DNA from: Paraniabella ginsengisoli | GTDB lineage: Bacteria > Bacteroidota > Bacteroidia > Chitinophagales > Chitinophagaceae | Direction: 5' to 3' | DNA length: 64,000 nucleotides | NCBI RefSeq assembly: GCF_022513635.1 | Contig: NZ_JAKWBL010000004.1 | Coordinates: 186,001 to 250,000 of the forward strand | Shown: one piece after another, positions 1 through 9,824 of the stretch | How positions within the stretch are numbered: the first letter of the stretch is position 1 | Layout of the letters: every line of letters starts with the position of its first letter | Made by a program: the position numbers and the translations under genes | The notes under the pieces: generated by a model | What the model saw: only the letters and a program-made list of their open reading frames with translations | The model's database searches: none | Told to the model about the DNA's origin: nothing

Positions 1-280
1 TGGCCATAATGCCAAAGCCAGTGCCACCAGTTGTTACTACTTCATTTCCGTAATTGAAAGATTGATTGCTACGCTCGCGCGCCAGTCCGCTAACGGGGTG
101 CGCAAAATCCCAGAAATAACGGATTGTTTGTTTTTGCACTAAATCGACCAAGGCAGAATCAGAAATATTTTTGTCGATTTTGAGGGAATAGGGAATGGCA
201 TGTGACTTAGTAGCCGTCTTTTGCGAAAACCCACTATAACTAATTGTTATGAATATGGCGATTACAACAGTTTTAAACAT
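1..280 (-). CDS. GH144 / glycoamylase-domain exported protein, N-terminal part only
   Basis: This is the first 93 or so codons of a minus-strand gene that runs off the left edge. Translation from the ATG at 280 gives a hydrophobic signal peptide (start MFKTVVIAIF, likely cleaved near GFSQK). It then reads straight into the conserved start of the glycoamylase (PF10091, GH144) domain, with the segment YFWDFAHPVSGLARERSN. The same segment occurs almost unchanged in the next gene upstream (298-1976), so the two are tandem paralogues. This copy lacks the Ig-like N-terminal region of its neighbour, so the catalytic domain starts right after the signal peptide, and it has no lipobox, so it may be periplasmic while the neighbour is surface-anchored. 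The GH144 family includes endo-beta-1,2-glucanases. The catalytic residues lie outside the window. Confidence 0.8.
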   Translation of the reverse strand, partial: MFKTVVIAIFITISYSGFSQKTATKSHAIPYSLKIDKNISDSALVDLVQKQTIRYFWDFAHPVSGLARERSNQSFNYGNEVVTTGGTGFGIMA

Positions 281-297
281 TTGTTCGAAATTTAAAT

Positions 298-1976
298 TTA
301 CAATCCTGGTCCACTAAATCCCAATTTCTTTAACCCGGTTTTCACTTCTGGTGCGCTCATAAATAGATCCCAAATTAACTTTGTTCTATAGTTTTCTATC
401 ATCACAATAATTGGTCCCTGATCAATAGCCAGATGAGAATTGGCGAACCATGCTCCGTTGTTTTTCATGACATCTAATGAGAAAGCATCAACAAAGCCAT
501 ATTCCTTAAACAATTTATCTCCCAAAACATAGTAATAAAAATGCAAGGCCGCCATTGACTCGTTTGGAGTATAGGGAATGGAAGATATAGCAGCCGTTGG
601 CGCAATAAATCCCTGGTCATTCGTTGGAGAACTTGCCGTATAACCTCCTTTTATATCACTTGCTGTTAATCCCCATACAGAATCGCTGTAGCCAAAATAG
701 TTTTTTGGATTGTCTTTGGAATACTCATAATTAATAAGCGTGTGATTTTTTGTTTGCGTTTGATAATTGGCATAAGTATCGCTCAATCCATTGGGATTAA
801 TCCCCATAAATGAATAATGCTCAAAAAATAATGGCCCTCCTAAGGTTTCTCCCAGAGGCAGCGGATATTTATAATAAGAATCTTCATTTTTTATTCCCCG
901 TTTCTTGCAAAGCCAATATCGTATGCTGTTTTAGGAATAGAATGTGTCGTTGACGATGCCCCTAAAACATAGGTAACCAAACATTCATTCCACCCCTGTA
1001 TTTTAAGGTTTATAGCCCAGCTTGCGGTTGGACTCCAATGCCAGTACAATACATCCTGGTTGTTTTGCCTGAACCAATTCCATTCAACTGCATTCCATAA
1101 ACTATTAATATCCTTTATCAACGAAACTTCTGCCGCATCAGTACTATTAAAATATTGCCGTGCGGTCAACAACCCCATCATGAGAAAAGATGTTTCCACA
1201 AGATCAGCGCCATTGTCATTCTGGCTAAACGGTATTACTTCTCCTGTGCTTCCATTAAGCCAATGTGGAAAAGCCCCATGAAATTTCTGCGCTTTATTTT
1301 TAAGAAAGCTTACAATAGTTTGCATACGATTTAAACCTTGTGCTTTTGTTATAAATCCGCGATCAATGCCAACAACTATAGCCATGATTCCAAAGCCGGA
1401 ACCTCCTGAAGTAACTGTTTCGGGAGTGGCATTACTTCTTTCTCTCGCTAATCCCGAAACGGGATGTCCGTAATCCCAAAAGTATTTAAAGGTTCGTTTC
1501 TGAATGGTATCCAATAATGCCGCATCGCTAAGCGCGGGAAATTTTCTCGAAGAATCGATTGATGTTGCAAAAGCAATATCCTGACCAGCCTGTAGAGAGG
1601 CGTTACTACTAGCCAACAACCCAGGTAGCATCTGTATTTTATATTGCGATAGGTGTTGTAATGAAGATGCTGGCTTTATTGATACCACACTATCATTTCT
1701 TTCGAAATTGTAGCTTGCATTTACTTTGCCGCCCGAAAGATCGCTGATTAAAATTTTTTCAGACGCTGAAGATCGATTTACAGGCATCGAAAAACGAATC
1801 TTTATTTCTGGCTGAACATGGATGTCTATAAACGGCTGAATCGATTTTCCATTTAATGTGGCTGAGACATAAGTAAGAGTTCCCGGCTTTTCATCTACAG
1901 GTGCAGGCGTTACATCCGATTTTTTGTTGCACGCAACTAAAAGTAATAGGATCGTAAGTCTTTCAAGATAATTCAC
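298..1976 (-). CDS. GH144 endo-beta-1,2-glucanase-like lipoprotein (frameshifted near 893)
   Basis: Likely surface lipoprotein glycanase of the GH144 (PF10091 glycoamylase) family, whose characterised members cut beta-1,2-glucan. The N-terminus has a short signal peptide with a lipobox ending at Cys16 (LLVAC). An Ig-like domain (roughly residues 30-140) follows, then the catalytic (alpha/alpha)6 domain starting at RTFKYFWDYGHPVSGLARER. The conserved C-terminal LAIDQGPIIVMIENYRT segment lies near 400 in the window. The reading frame changes in a GGGG/AAAAAA stretch around 890-897: frame one stops as FARNGE, while the other frame continues IKNEDSYYKYPLPLGE into the C-terminal half. With one base restored the protein is about 560 residues, normal for the family. 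It lies downstream of SusC, SusD and a LamG lipoprotein on the same strand, so it is probably the degrading enzyme of that locus. Confidence 0.85.
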
Positions 1977-2045
1977 GCGATTTATACTCCTTATAAACTT
2001 TCAATTTCTGAAAGTCTTATTTACTTAAAGCTAAAGAATTTAATA

Positions 2046-2906
2046 TTACTGCCCTCTGCGCTCAAGAATAGCAATTGCGGACACTTCTATCGGACTCAAG
2101 GATTTATTAAATATTCTTACCTCATCCAATTTTCCTGAAAGATAACCAGCCCAACCTTCACCTGATGAACCAGTAGTACTACTCGGCACCGTCATAAAAT
2201 GAAGCGCGCCAAAAACGATAGGCCCAACATTCGAAAACTGTGGCTGAGTTGGAACGGGTGTACCAGTTTTTGTTGCTGCTAATGAACCGTTCACGTAAGA
2301 ACGCACTACACCTGCCTCATCATAAGTAATAATATAATTCGTCCAGTTGTCAAATGCCCCTGATACATCCTGGATTCCATTATCGGCCTGATAATTAGCG
2401 GGGGTATTATTATTATTTCTAAATATGGTTTTAAAACGTGCAACGCCAGCCGGGCCATTGTCTAAAAAAATATTAACATTTGCCCAAAATTCTGCTGTAT
2501 GCCCTATACTTACTAAACCTGTGGCCCCAACATTTGGGGCTGTATTAACCCATAAACTAATGGAGTACGCTTTTAAATTTTTGATCGCATCAGAAGCAAC
2601 AGCCGTAGCATACGCTTTATTAGCCGGAGCCGCACCAGTAAGAGCCTGGCCTTTTATTCCTTCAGAAAAGGACATGCCGCTATTCGTGCCTACAGCGCCG
2701 CTTACACTATCGTTCATATTTCCATTAAAACTCCAGTATGCTACCAGGTTTGAAGCAGCAACCTGGCTGGCTGCTGTATAGCCGCCAGCAACTGGCGGCA
2801 CGTCTCCAGGAGGAAAATCATCGCTCCTGTTTACTTTTGTACAGGAAGCTGATATGAATAGTATGCTTACCAGTCCTGAAAATATTTTTAAATGATTCGC
2901 TTTCAT
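2046..2906 (-). CDS. LamG / concanavalin A-like lipoprotein of the PUL
   Basis: A 286-residue lipoprotein with lipobox at Cys22 (ISASC). After a Pro/Gly-rich linker (residues 30-45) the rest, about residues 55-275, is a LamG/concanavalin A-like jelly roll. Recognisable features are LVAYWSFNGNMNDSV near its start, ISLWVN in the middle and GKLDEVRIFNKSLSPIEV at the end. LamG domains of this type bind carbohydrates. The gene lies 14 bases downstream of the SusD gene and just upstream of the GH144 lipoprotein on the same strand, so it is probably the locus's surface glycan-binding protein (SGBP). No catalytic residues are evident. Domain identity is clear; the ligand (beta-1,2-glucan) is inferred only from neighbours. 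Confidence 0.8.
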   Translation of the reverse strand: MKANHLKIFSGLVSILFISASCTKVNRSDDFPPGDVPPVAGGYTAASQVAASNLVAYWSFNGNMNDSVSGAVGTNSGMSFSEGIKGQALTGAAPANKAYATAVASDAIKNLKAYSISLWVNTAPNVGATGLVSIGHTAEFWANVNIFLDNGPAGVARFKTIFRNNNNTPANYQADNGIQDVSGAFDNWTNYIITYDEAGVVRSYVNGSLAATKTGTPVPTQPQFSNVGPIVFGALHFMTVPSSTTGSSGEGWAGYLSGKLDEVRIFNKSLSPIEVSAIAILERRGQ

Positions 2907-2920
2907 ATTTATTAAGTTTC

Positions 2921-4477
2921 TTAATAATTAGGATTTTGTTTTAACAAGCCATTGCTAAAATCAATTTGAATCTGTGGTATAGGAAACAACTCATGCTTAC
3001 CAGCGACAAAGGGTTTTCCAGCAGCCTGCATTACCGTTGCTGCCTGGCCAGTACGCACAAGATCAAAGAAACGATCGGCTTCCATTGCCAGCTCTACCCT
3101 TCTTTCTTTCCATATATTTGCCACTGTAGCAGGCGTGGTTCCAAGACCGGCGCGAGCCCTTACTTCTGTCAATGGAGTCAACGCATCACCACCTACATGA
3201 GTAGCCGCTTCTGCGTTGATCAATAAAACCTCTGCATATCTTATCAATCTTATATTTTTCGGTCTGTTATCTTTATCAGTTAGTAAACCATTGCAAGATA
3301 AACTTTCAGCAAAGGGGCTGTGGTAAGCTTTGTAATTGTACCTGTCGCTAACAACGTCGGGTTTAGCAGGAATGGTAAATCCATCCCAGAGGACAGTAGG
3401 TGAATTGCTCGTGAATATAATCGTTGCTGCTCTTCGCGCATCATCAGGCTCATACGCAGCCGCCAGGTTTGCGGAAGGAGTATTTAAGCCAAATCCCAAA
3501 TCGCCTCCATTCCATAATTGGCCATTGACTGTTTGATTAGGAAAGGAACCTCTTGGTGCCTGAAAATTGCTATAATTTTTACTAATAGCATTGCAGCTTC
3601 CATCTGTAGCTCTGTTGGGGCCTGTTTGTACTTCAAAAATGGATTCAACATTATTTACACCCCCTTCCTCTTTCGAAGCAGCATTTTCCCTGAATACTTT
3701 AGCATAATCGGTAGCAAGGTCATATTTATTTGAACTGATGACAGCCAAGGACATATCGTAAGCGCCCTGCCAGTTTTGCTGATACAAATACACTTTTGAT
3801 AGTAATCCTTGGGCAGCTCCTTTCGTTGCTCTTCCTGTTGATATTACGGGGCTCTCTTTTTCAGGAAGATTGTCAACACCATAAGTGAGGTCCTCAACGA
3901 TCTGAGCATATATTTCCTCTGCAGTGGCTCTTGTCTGGTTTTCTGGATTGTTTTGTTCGGCAGGAGGAATAACTTTTATTATTTTAGGAACGCCACCAAA
4001 AATTCTTACCAAATTAAAGTAATAATATCCTCTCAAAAATCTTACCTCTGCAATTAGCCTCTTTTTAACTGTCTCGTCATAGGTTCCAGCTTCCAATACA
4101 CCCAATGCTTCGTTAATGCGGCCAATAGAGCTGTAATATTCCCTCCAGACATCATTGAATATTCCAGTATTAGAATTGTGTGTGAAGTTATCTACAAAAA
4201 CCCCATCAAATCCCGGATCAGATTCCACAGAACCCTTATCACTATCATCAGAAGTAACATCGCCAAGTATCACCAGCTTTAAGCCAACCGTGCCCTGCAA
4301 ATAAAGCGTATTATAAGCGCCGGCAACAAGCTTGTCGGCTGCGGCAGGATCGATTAATGCTTGGATTCTGGTAAGACTTCCCTGGGGCGGTACATCTAAA
4401 AACCCTCTTTTGCAGCCCGTAAGAATTACTATTGCAGAAAGCAGTATTATTATATTTTTATAACTTTTCGTCTTCAT
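2921..4477 (-). CDS. SusD/RagB family outer-membrane nutrient-binding lipoprotein
   Basis: A 518-residue SusD-type lid protein that binds glycan at the cell surface and closes the SusC transporter. The signal peptide ends in a lipobox at Cys22 (ILTGC), followed by the typical SusD start KRGFLDVPPQGSLT. The N-terminal half holds TPR-like helices (RFLRGYYYFNLVRIFGGVP around residues 148-166, GAAQGLLSKVYLYQQNW further on). The C-terminal SusD domain carries the family signatures RYAEVLLINAEAA and RVELAMEADRFFDLVR, and ends with LFPIPQIQID. It is complete with no frameshift. It lies 18 bases downstream of the SusC gene, so the two are surely co-transcribed. Substrate is inferred from the GH144 enzymes downstream. 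Confidence 0.95.
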   Translation of the reverse strand: MKTKSYKNIIILLSAIVILTGCKRGFLDVPPQGSLTRIQALIDPAAADKLVAGAYNTLYLQGTVGLKLVILGDVTSDDSDKGSVESDPGFDGVFVDNFTHNSNTGIFNDVWREYYSSIGRINEALGVLEAGTYDETVKKRLIAEVRFLRGYYYFNLVRIFGGVPKIIKVIPPAEQNNPENQTRATAEEIYAQIVEDLTYGVDNLPEKESPVISTGRATKGAAQGLLSKVYLYQQNWQGAYDMSLAVISSNKYDLATDYAKVFRENAASKEEGGVNNVESIFEVQTGPNRATDGSCNAISKNYSNFQAPRGSFPNQTVNGQLWNGGDLGFGLNTPSANLAAAYEPDDARRAATIIFTSNSPTVLWDGFTIPAKPDVVSDRYNYKAYHSPFAESLSCNGLLTDKDNRPKNIRLIRYAEVLLINAEAATHVGGDALTPLTEVRARAGLGTTPATVANIWKERRVELAMEADRFFDLVRTGQAATVMQAAGKPFVAGKHELFPIPQIQIDFSNGLLKQNPNY

Positions 4478-4495
4478 TGTCGGTTTTTTTGAATG

Positions 4496-7400
4496 TTAGA
4501 AACTTAAGTTTAATCCAAGTACATAAGTCCGTACCGAAGGATAAGTATTCAAATCGACGCCTTGTGCCAGTGACGCATTTCTTGGATTACCTGGATCAAC
4601 CGTTAAAATTTCCGGTGTGAACCCGCTATAAGGTGTAATTGTAAATAAATTCTGGGCTGATAAGTAAAAACGGCAATTAGATACTTTTGCCCTTTCCAGC
4701 CACGACGATTTCACCGTATAGCCCACCGTTAGATTGTTCAGACGGAAAAAATCTCCGCTCTCAACAAAATAAGTGGATGCAGGAAGAGCAGAAGCATTGG
4801 CTCGTGGCACATTAGTATTTGGATTATTGGGGGTCCATCTGTTTTTTGCAACGGAAGCCTCAACATTATCTGTTAGCTGATTGGCTCCACGAGCAGCCTT
4901 TTTACCATTGTAGATCTTAGCTCCGGCGAGGCCAAAAGAACCAAAACTTAAGTCAATATTTTTATACGATACATTTCCATTAAGACCATAAGTCACTTTG
5001 GGTTGATAAGAACCGGAAAATGCCCTGTCAAAATCATTAATAACTCCATCCGGAGTACCCTCCGGCCCACTTAAATCCAGATAAATCAAATCCCCTGCTC
5101 TTGCATTTGGTTGTGCAGATGCATCAATTTCTGCCTGGTTTTGAAAAATTCCTGCAGCCTGTAATACATAGTAGCTTGCAATAGGACGATCATTGTCTGT
5201 TCGGGTAGAAAAATAGTTGTGAACGGCTCCTCCTGCAAGGGGCTGGCCACCGTTAAGCTCTTCAATATTGTTTTTATTGTACGCTACATTACCATTTAAT
5301 GAATAAGTCCAGTCCGCTCCAATTTTGTCATTCCAGTTAAGGCTTAATTCAATCCCTTTATTAGATATGGTTGTGGCATTAGTAATGTATCTGCTATCAG
5401 CATCAAACACCACGCCTGAAAGACCTATATCAATAAGTGCATTGTCCGTTTTCTTATCATAAAGATCAATAGTTCCACTTAATTTATTTTTGAGTATCGC
5501 AAAGTCCAACCCTATATTAATCTCTTTAGTAATTTCCCATCTTATATTAGGATCAAATGCTTTGTCAAAAGTAATTCCTTGAATAGCCGATGGGCTTCCG
5601 GAAGGAAAATAATACGGTAAATTTTGCGTGGCGACAGAAAGGAATTCATTGGATGATATATTGTCATTACCCTTGGCGCCATACCCCAATCGAAGTTTCA
5701 GAAGATCAAAAGCCTGCTGATTTTCCATAAAGGCTTCTTCCGTTATCGTCCACCCAATTGCTGCTGAAGGGAAATAGCCATAACGCTGACCGCTTCCGAA
5801 TTTTGAAGAACCGTCTGCTCTGAAAGTTGCTGTAACCAAATATCTTGAGTCAAAACCATAATTAATTCTTCCGAGATAAGAAAGCCGCGTTCTCAGATCG
5901 CCTGTATTTACTACGGTTTGGCTGCCCGCCGTACCGGCATCTAAATACCACTGATCCATATTTTGAGGAACATTCAGTGCTGTGCCATTAAAATTATTGG
6001 CTTTAAACTTTTCTGCAACAAACCCTGCAAGTACCGTTAGGTTATGCTTATCGAAAGTTTTAGCATAGGTTGCCGTATTATCCCATATCAGCGTAGAAAA
6101 ATCATTCTTTTCTACAGTAAGTGTGCTTGCAGTGCGCGATTGGTTACCCCCATTTTCAAGGAAAGTAGAAGTGTCACTTAAATAGGGATAGCTATACCCT
6201 GTTTTTTTGAAGTAGTTTAGATCGAAGTTTAATGCAGACCTTATAGTAAGATCTTTAATAGGTTTCAGATCTATCCCAAAATTTCCCTGGATCCTGTTCG
6301 TAATAACATTACTGTAGTTTTTATCTATTGACAACAAAGGATTGGAAACATTTCCTGCTAAAGAAGTGTTGCCATATTTATCCCCGATTTTTGAAGCTAC
6401 ATAAGGGGAGGCTCGGTACGCATTGCTGAAAGCATCAAAAACAGGTTCGTTAGCGTCGCCTCTTGTGTACGAAATTTGTGAATTGAATTTAATCCATTTA
6501 TTCAGCGTGTATTCATTATTAGACCTGAGGGTAAATCTTTCAAATTTATTTCCCTTTTGAATACCTTCATCAGCCAGGTAACCACCGCTCATAAAAAATA
6601 GAAATCTTTCGTTACCGCCAGACATGGAAAGATTATGAGATTGCTGATATGCTTTTTGTAAAATTGCATCATACCAATCTGTATTATTTCCAACTAGCTT
6701 TGCAGGATCAATCAGATTAGCACCGCTACCATAATAATTACTTGCTTCATTTAAATACCCAGCATACTGTTGCTCTCCTGCCATGTCCACCAGGTTTGTG
6801 GCCTCTTTTACTGCAACACTTCCAGAATAATTAAAGGTCGTTTTTCCCGATCTTCCTTTTTTCGTCGTAATAATGATTACACCATTTGCTCCTCTTACAC
6901 CATAAATGGCGCTGGTACTGGCATCTTTTAAGATATCCATTGTTAGGATATCCGCATTGTTAATATTTCTTATATCATCGGTAAGAACCCCATCCACAAC
7001 ATATAAAGGGTTAACTCCAGCCAAAACGGATCCTGTACCACGAAGACGCACACTGGGATTAGCATTCGGCTCGCCCGAACCAATCACTTGCACACCGGCA
7101 ACTTTTCCTTGTAATGCCTGTGTTGCTGTTTGCACCGGCTGCTTTGCAAGCTCGTCACCTTTTACAGAAGCTACAGATCCTGTCAAGTCCCTCTTTCTCG
7201 CCGTTCCATACCCAATCACAACCACTTGCTCCAGGCTTTGTGACGAAGTGACCATTACAATAGCCAGTTCTGTTTGGCCATTTAGCGCTTCTTCTTTTTC
7301 AGTATATCCAACTGAAGAAAAAACCAGCACCGAATTAACGTCTGGAACGCGAAGGGTAAAGTTTCCCGAAGAGTCGGTGGCCGTACCTATTGAAGTGCCT

Positions 7401-7582
7401 TTTACCTGAACGGTTACATTGGGAATGGCTGAGCCAGCATCACTCATTACACTTCCCTTTACTTCTGTTTGAGCAAACCCCGCGTTACAAAATAGTAATG
7501 AGGAAATGAGGGTGACAAATACGCACAGATACTTTGTGCCATTTTTGAGAGGACGGCTCCTCTTGAATTGCAAGCATCTCAT
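4496..7582 (-). CDS. SusC/RagA family TonB-linked outer-membrane transporter
   Basis: A 1028-residue TonB-dependent importer. A signal peptide ends near residue 38 (NAGFAQT). A carboxypeptidase-regulatory-like domain (about 40-115) follows, then the RagA signature VVVIGYGTARKRDLTGS (about 121-137) and the plug domain (about 130-250, with LYVVDGVLTDDI and NGVIIITTKKGRSGK). The C-terminal 22-strand barrel ends in the outer-membrane signal TYVLGLNLSF with terminal Phe. It is the first gene of the minus-strand PUL and is intact. The start at 7582 leaves a 36-residue leader with basic residues before the hydrophobic stretch; a later Met is not available, so this start stands. Together with the SusD gene it would import oligosaccharides released by the GH144 proteins. 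Confidence 0.95.
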   Translation of the reverse strand: MRCLQFKRSRPLKNGTKYLCVFVTLISSLLFCNAGFAQTEVKGSVMSDAGSAIPNVTVQVKGTSIGTATDSSGNFTLRVPDVNSVLVFSSVGYTEKEEALNGQTELAIVMVTSSQSLEQVVVIGYGTARKRDLTGSVASVKGDELAKQPVQTATQALQGKVAGVQVIGSGEPNANPSVRLRGTGSVLAGVNPLYVVDGVLTDDIRNINNADILTMDILKDASTSAIYGVRGANGVIIITTKKGRSGKTTFNYSGSVAVKEATNLVDMAGEQQYAGYLNEASNYYGSGANLIDPAKLVGNNTDWYDAILQKAYQQSHNLSMSGGNERFLFFMSGGYLADEGIQKGNKFERFTLRSNNEYTLNKWIKFNSQISYTRGDANEPVFDAFSNAYRASPYVASKIGDKYGNTSLAGNVSNPLLSIDKNYSNVITNRIQGNFGIDLKPIKDLTIRSALNFDLNYFKKTGYSYPYLSDTSTFLENGGNQSRTASTLTVEKNDFSTLIWDNTATYAKTFDKHNLTVLAGFVAEKFKANNFNGTALNVPQNMDQWYLDAGTAGSQTVVNTGDLRTRLSYLGRINYGFDSRYLVTATFRADGSSKFGSGQRYGYFPSAAIGWTITEEAFMENQQAFDLLKLRLGYGAKGNDNISSNEFLSVATQNLPYYFPSGSPSAIQGITFDKAFDPNIRWEITKEINIGLDFAILKNKLSGTIDLYDKKTDNALIDIGLSGVVFDADSRYITNATTISNKGIELSLNWNDKIGADWTYSLNGNVAYNKNNIEELNGGQPLAGGAVHNYFSTRTDNDRPIASYYVLQAAGIFQNQAEIDASAQPNARAGDLIYLDLSGPEGTPDGVINDFDRAFSGSYQPKVTYGLNGNVSYKNIDLSFGSFGLAGAKIYNGKKAARGANQLTDNVEASVAKNRWTPNNPNTNVPRANASALPASTYFVESGDFFRLNNLTVGYTVKSSWLERAKVSNCRFYLSAQNLFTITPYSGFTPEILTVDPGNPRNASLAQGVDLNTYPSVRTYVLGLNLSF

Positions 7583-7712
7583 TTAAGACAAGTTTAATTA
7601 ATAATGAATACTGTTTTCAAATAATAGGGTAACAAAAATTTTCACAAACATTCGTTAGTTAAGGTAAAGTTAATGTGTTTTTAACACATAGTGAAAATTT
7701 TGAAAAAATATT

Positions 7713-8047
7713 TTATTGAAAGCTATTCGGCTTTTGTTCAAGCCAATTCGTATATGCCAGGCTTCCCAATCTTAAACGTAATGGAACTTTAGTTGCTTTC
7801 TCTAGTTTTTGTTCTCCAATACACATAACACCTAATTTTAAAGAAGATGTTACTAACTGGATTTTAAAAGGGGCGTAGTTGAAATTTTGAACAATGCTCG
7901 GCGCAAATAGTGAAGAGAAGTTTTCCGGAAAGATTCCTGAAAACTACAGGCAGAATCTTTTTTAGATACGGTTTGTGCTAATAAACTGCACACACCCAAA
8001 AATATACAGCAATAAATCAATAATAAAAAATATTTCATGCACTTCAA
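7713..8047 (-). CDS. Small exported conserved hypothetical protein, frameshifted near 7920
   Basis: Start at 8047 gives a hydrophobic signal peptide (KYFLLLIYCCIFLGVCSLLAQT). The frame then appears to stop at 7853, but a one-base change in the AAAA run near 7919-7923 opens a second frame that runs to a TAA at 7713-7715. The restored C-terminus reads NFNYAPFKIQ, then GVMCIGEQKLEKATKVPLRL, then RLGSLAYTNWLEQKP. I recognise this Cys-x-x-E-K-LEK...LPLR-RLGS-xYVNxLE pattern from memory as a small Bacteroidetes family without known function; a profile search would settle it. Total about 110 residues. It is divergent from rpoN; the two starts are 55 bases apart and share one promoter region. Confidence 0.55.
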
Positions 8048-8053
8048 TATTTA

Positions 8054-8061
8054 TACCTTTG
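8054..8061 (+). promoter_or_regulatory. Candidate -7 box TACCTTTG for rpoN
   Basis: TACCTTTG matches the Bacteroidetes sigma-A -7 consensus TAnnTTTG. It lies 40 bases before the rpoN start. A good -33 element is not obvious, so this is only moderately supported. Confidence 0.5.
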
Positions 8062-8101
8062 TAAAGTTAGGCTCGATTTTTGAGAACAAAATTTTTATAC
8101 G

Positions 8102-9588
8102 GTGGCTCTAGGTCAATCATTACAACACAAACTTTTACAAAAACTTTCCCCACAGCAAATTCAATTAATGAAATTGCTTCAGGTTCCTACTGCAAATTTA
8201 GAGGAAAGAATTAAAGAAGAGTTGGAAGCAAATCCGGCACTCGAAGAAGAAGCCGGCAATGAAGAAGATCCTTATGCTGATGAGTTTAGCAATACAGACG
8301 AAGCAGATACTTACGAAGAGCAGGACGGCAGTGCGGATGACTATGATAATATTGATGTTACAGAATATCTGCATGACGATGACGGCGAAATTGCAGAATA
8401 CAAAACAAGAGATGATAATTACGCCGATGATGATGAAAACCGACAACTCCCGATAAAAACAGAAGTCTCTTTTTATGACCTAATGGTAACCCAGTTGGGC
8501 TTGCTATCTATAAGCGACAAAGAGAGAAAAATTGCAGAGCACATTATTGGCAGTATTGATGAAGACGGTTATTTGCGCAGAGACACACCAGCGCTGGTAG
8601 ATGATCTGGCGTTCAGACAAAACATTGATACATCTGTAGAAGAAGTAGACAGCATCATCTCAAAGATCCAGCAGTTTGACCCACCAGGTATAGGCGCAAG
8701 AGACTTAACAGAGTGCCTCCTGCTTCAGTTAAGAAGACAGCAGCAGGAAGGGAAAGATGTAGATATTGCTATTCTTGCTATTGAAAAATATTTTGACGAG
8801 TTTACAAAAAACATTACGAAAAAATTCAACGCGGGCTTGGACTTGGCGATGAAGAGTTGAAAGAAGTAATGCAGCAGATCATACGGCTTAATCCAAAGCC
8901 AGGCGGTAATATCGGCTCCGTAAATAAAGCAGAAAGCTATGTAGTACCCGATTTTTTTATACTTAACAATAACAGCAAGCTTGAGCTTACTCTTAATAGC
9001 CGCAATGCCCCAGAATTACGCATCAGCGAAGGTTATAAAGACATGATGAAGGAATACAGCCGCGGCACTAAAAAAGATAAACAACAAAAAGAAGCGGTAC
9101 TATTTATCAAGCAAAAAATAGATGCCGCTAAATGGTTTATCGATGCCATCAAGCAACGGCAACACACGCTGCTTGATACGATGAGCGCCATCATGGATCA
9201 CCAGGAAGAATTTTTCATGACCGGTGACGAAACCTCGCTAAAACCAATGATCTTAAAAGACATTGCAGAAAAAACCCATCTCGATATTTCCACTGTAAGC
9301 CGTGTAGCCAATAGCAAATTTGTACAAACCGAGTTTGGCACATACAGGCTTAAATTCTTTTTCAGCGAGTCGTTAAGCACCGATAGCGGTGAAGAAGTTT
9401 CTACACGTGAAGTAAAAAAGATATTGAGCGACATGATTGAATCAGAAAGCAAAAGACATCCGCTGAGCGATGAAAAGCTTACAGAACTATTACAAGAAAA
9501 AGGCTACAACATTGCACGCAGAACAGTAGCTAAATATCGCGAACAACTAAATATTCCAGTAGCAAGATTGCGTAAAGAGTTGGTGTGA
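8102..9588 (+). CDS. rpoN: RNA polymerase sigma-54 factor RpoN (frameshifted near 8835)
   Basis: Sigma-54 directs core polymerase to -24/-12 promoters that need enhancer-binding ATPases. The GTG start at 8102 gives the typical region I (QSLQHKLLQKLSPQQIQLMK, Gln/Leu-rich). It is followed by a strongly acidic region II (about residues 48-118), the core-binding region, an HTH and the RpoN box ARRTVAKYRE close to the C-terminus. Frame one ends at 8860 (LDLAMKS) while the second frame reads LGDEELKEVMQQIIRLNPKPGG without interruption from about 8836. One base lost in the G-rich stretch GGGCTTGGAC explains the break. Restored length is about 496 residues, normal for the family. No sigma-54-dependent activator is in the window. 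Confidence 0.95.
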
Positions 9589-9594
9589 GGAGAA

Positions 9595-9710
9595 GTTGAC
9601 AGATGACAGTTGATAGATATTCGATAATGCTATTATTGAACAAGCAGTAAATATCTGGCATCAGCATTGCTACGCTCAGTTTATCGTCCTGATTATATGG
9701 CATCCTATAT
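9595..9710. repeat. Intergenic interspersed repeat (copy 1)
   Basis: The spacer after rpoN contains GTTGACAGATGACAGTTGAT, which reappears as variants at 53300-53403. It also holds a block with GCTACGCTCAG, TTTATCGTCC and ATGGCATCC, seen again with few changes at about 35419-35467 (TTTATCGTCC, ATGGCATCC) and in part at about 22165-22195 (TTGCTACGCTCAG). It carries no open frame of note. Confidence 0.5.
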
Positions 9711-9824
9711 AAACATCGTAATCCAACCAAATCAACATTGATCCATCGTTCAACTATTATTCAACCAGCATTAACTACATTTGCGGCCGTAACTACAAAT
9801 CTCAAATTAAACTTCAAATAAATT

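Noticed and set aside
6906..7409. Open frame of 167 codons on the plus strand inside the first SusC gene
   Set aside because: It is antisense to the well-conserved carboxypeptidase-like and plug domains of SusC and has no family resemblance of its own.
8834..8860. Programmed frameshift in rpoN
   Set aside because: No slippery heptamer with downstream structure; the same kind of break affects many unrelated genes, so sequencing error is simpler.
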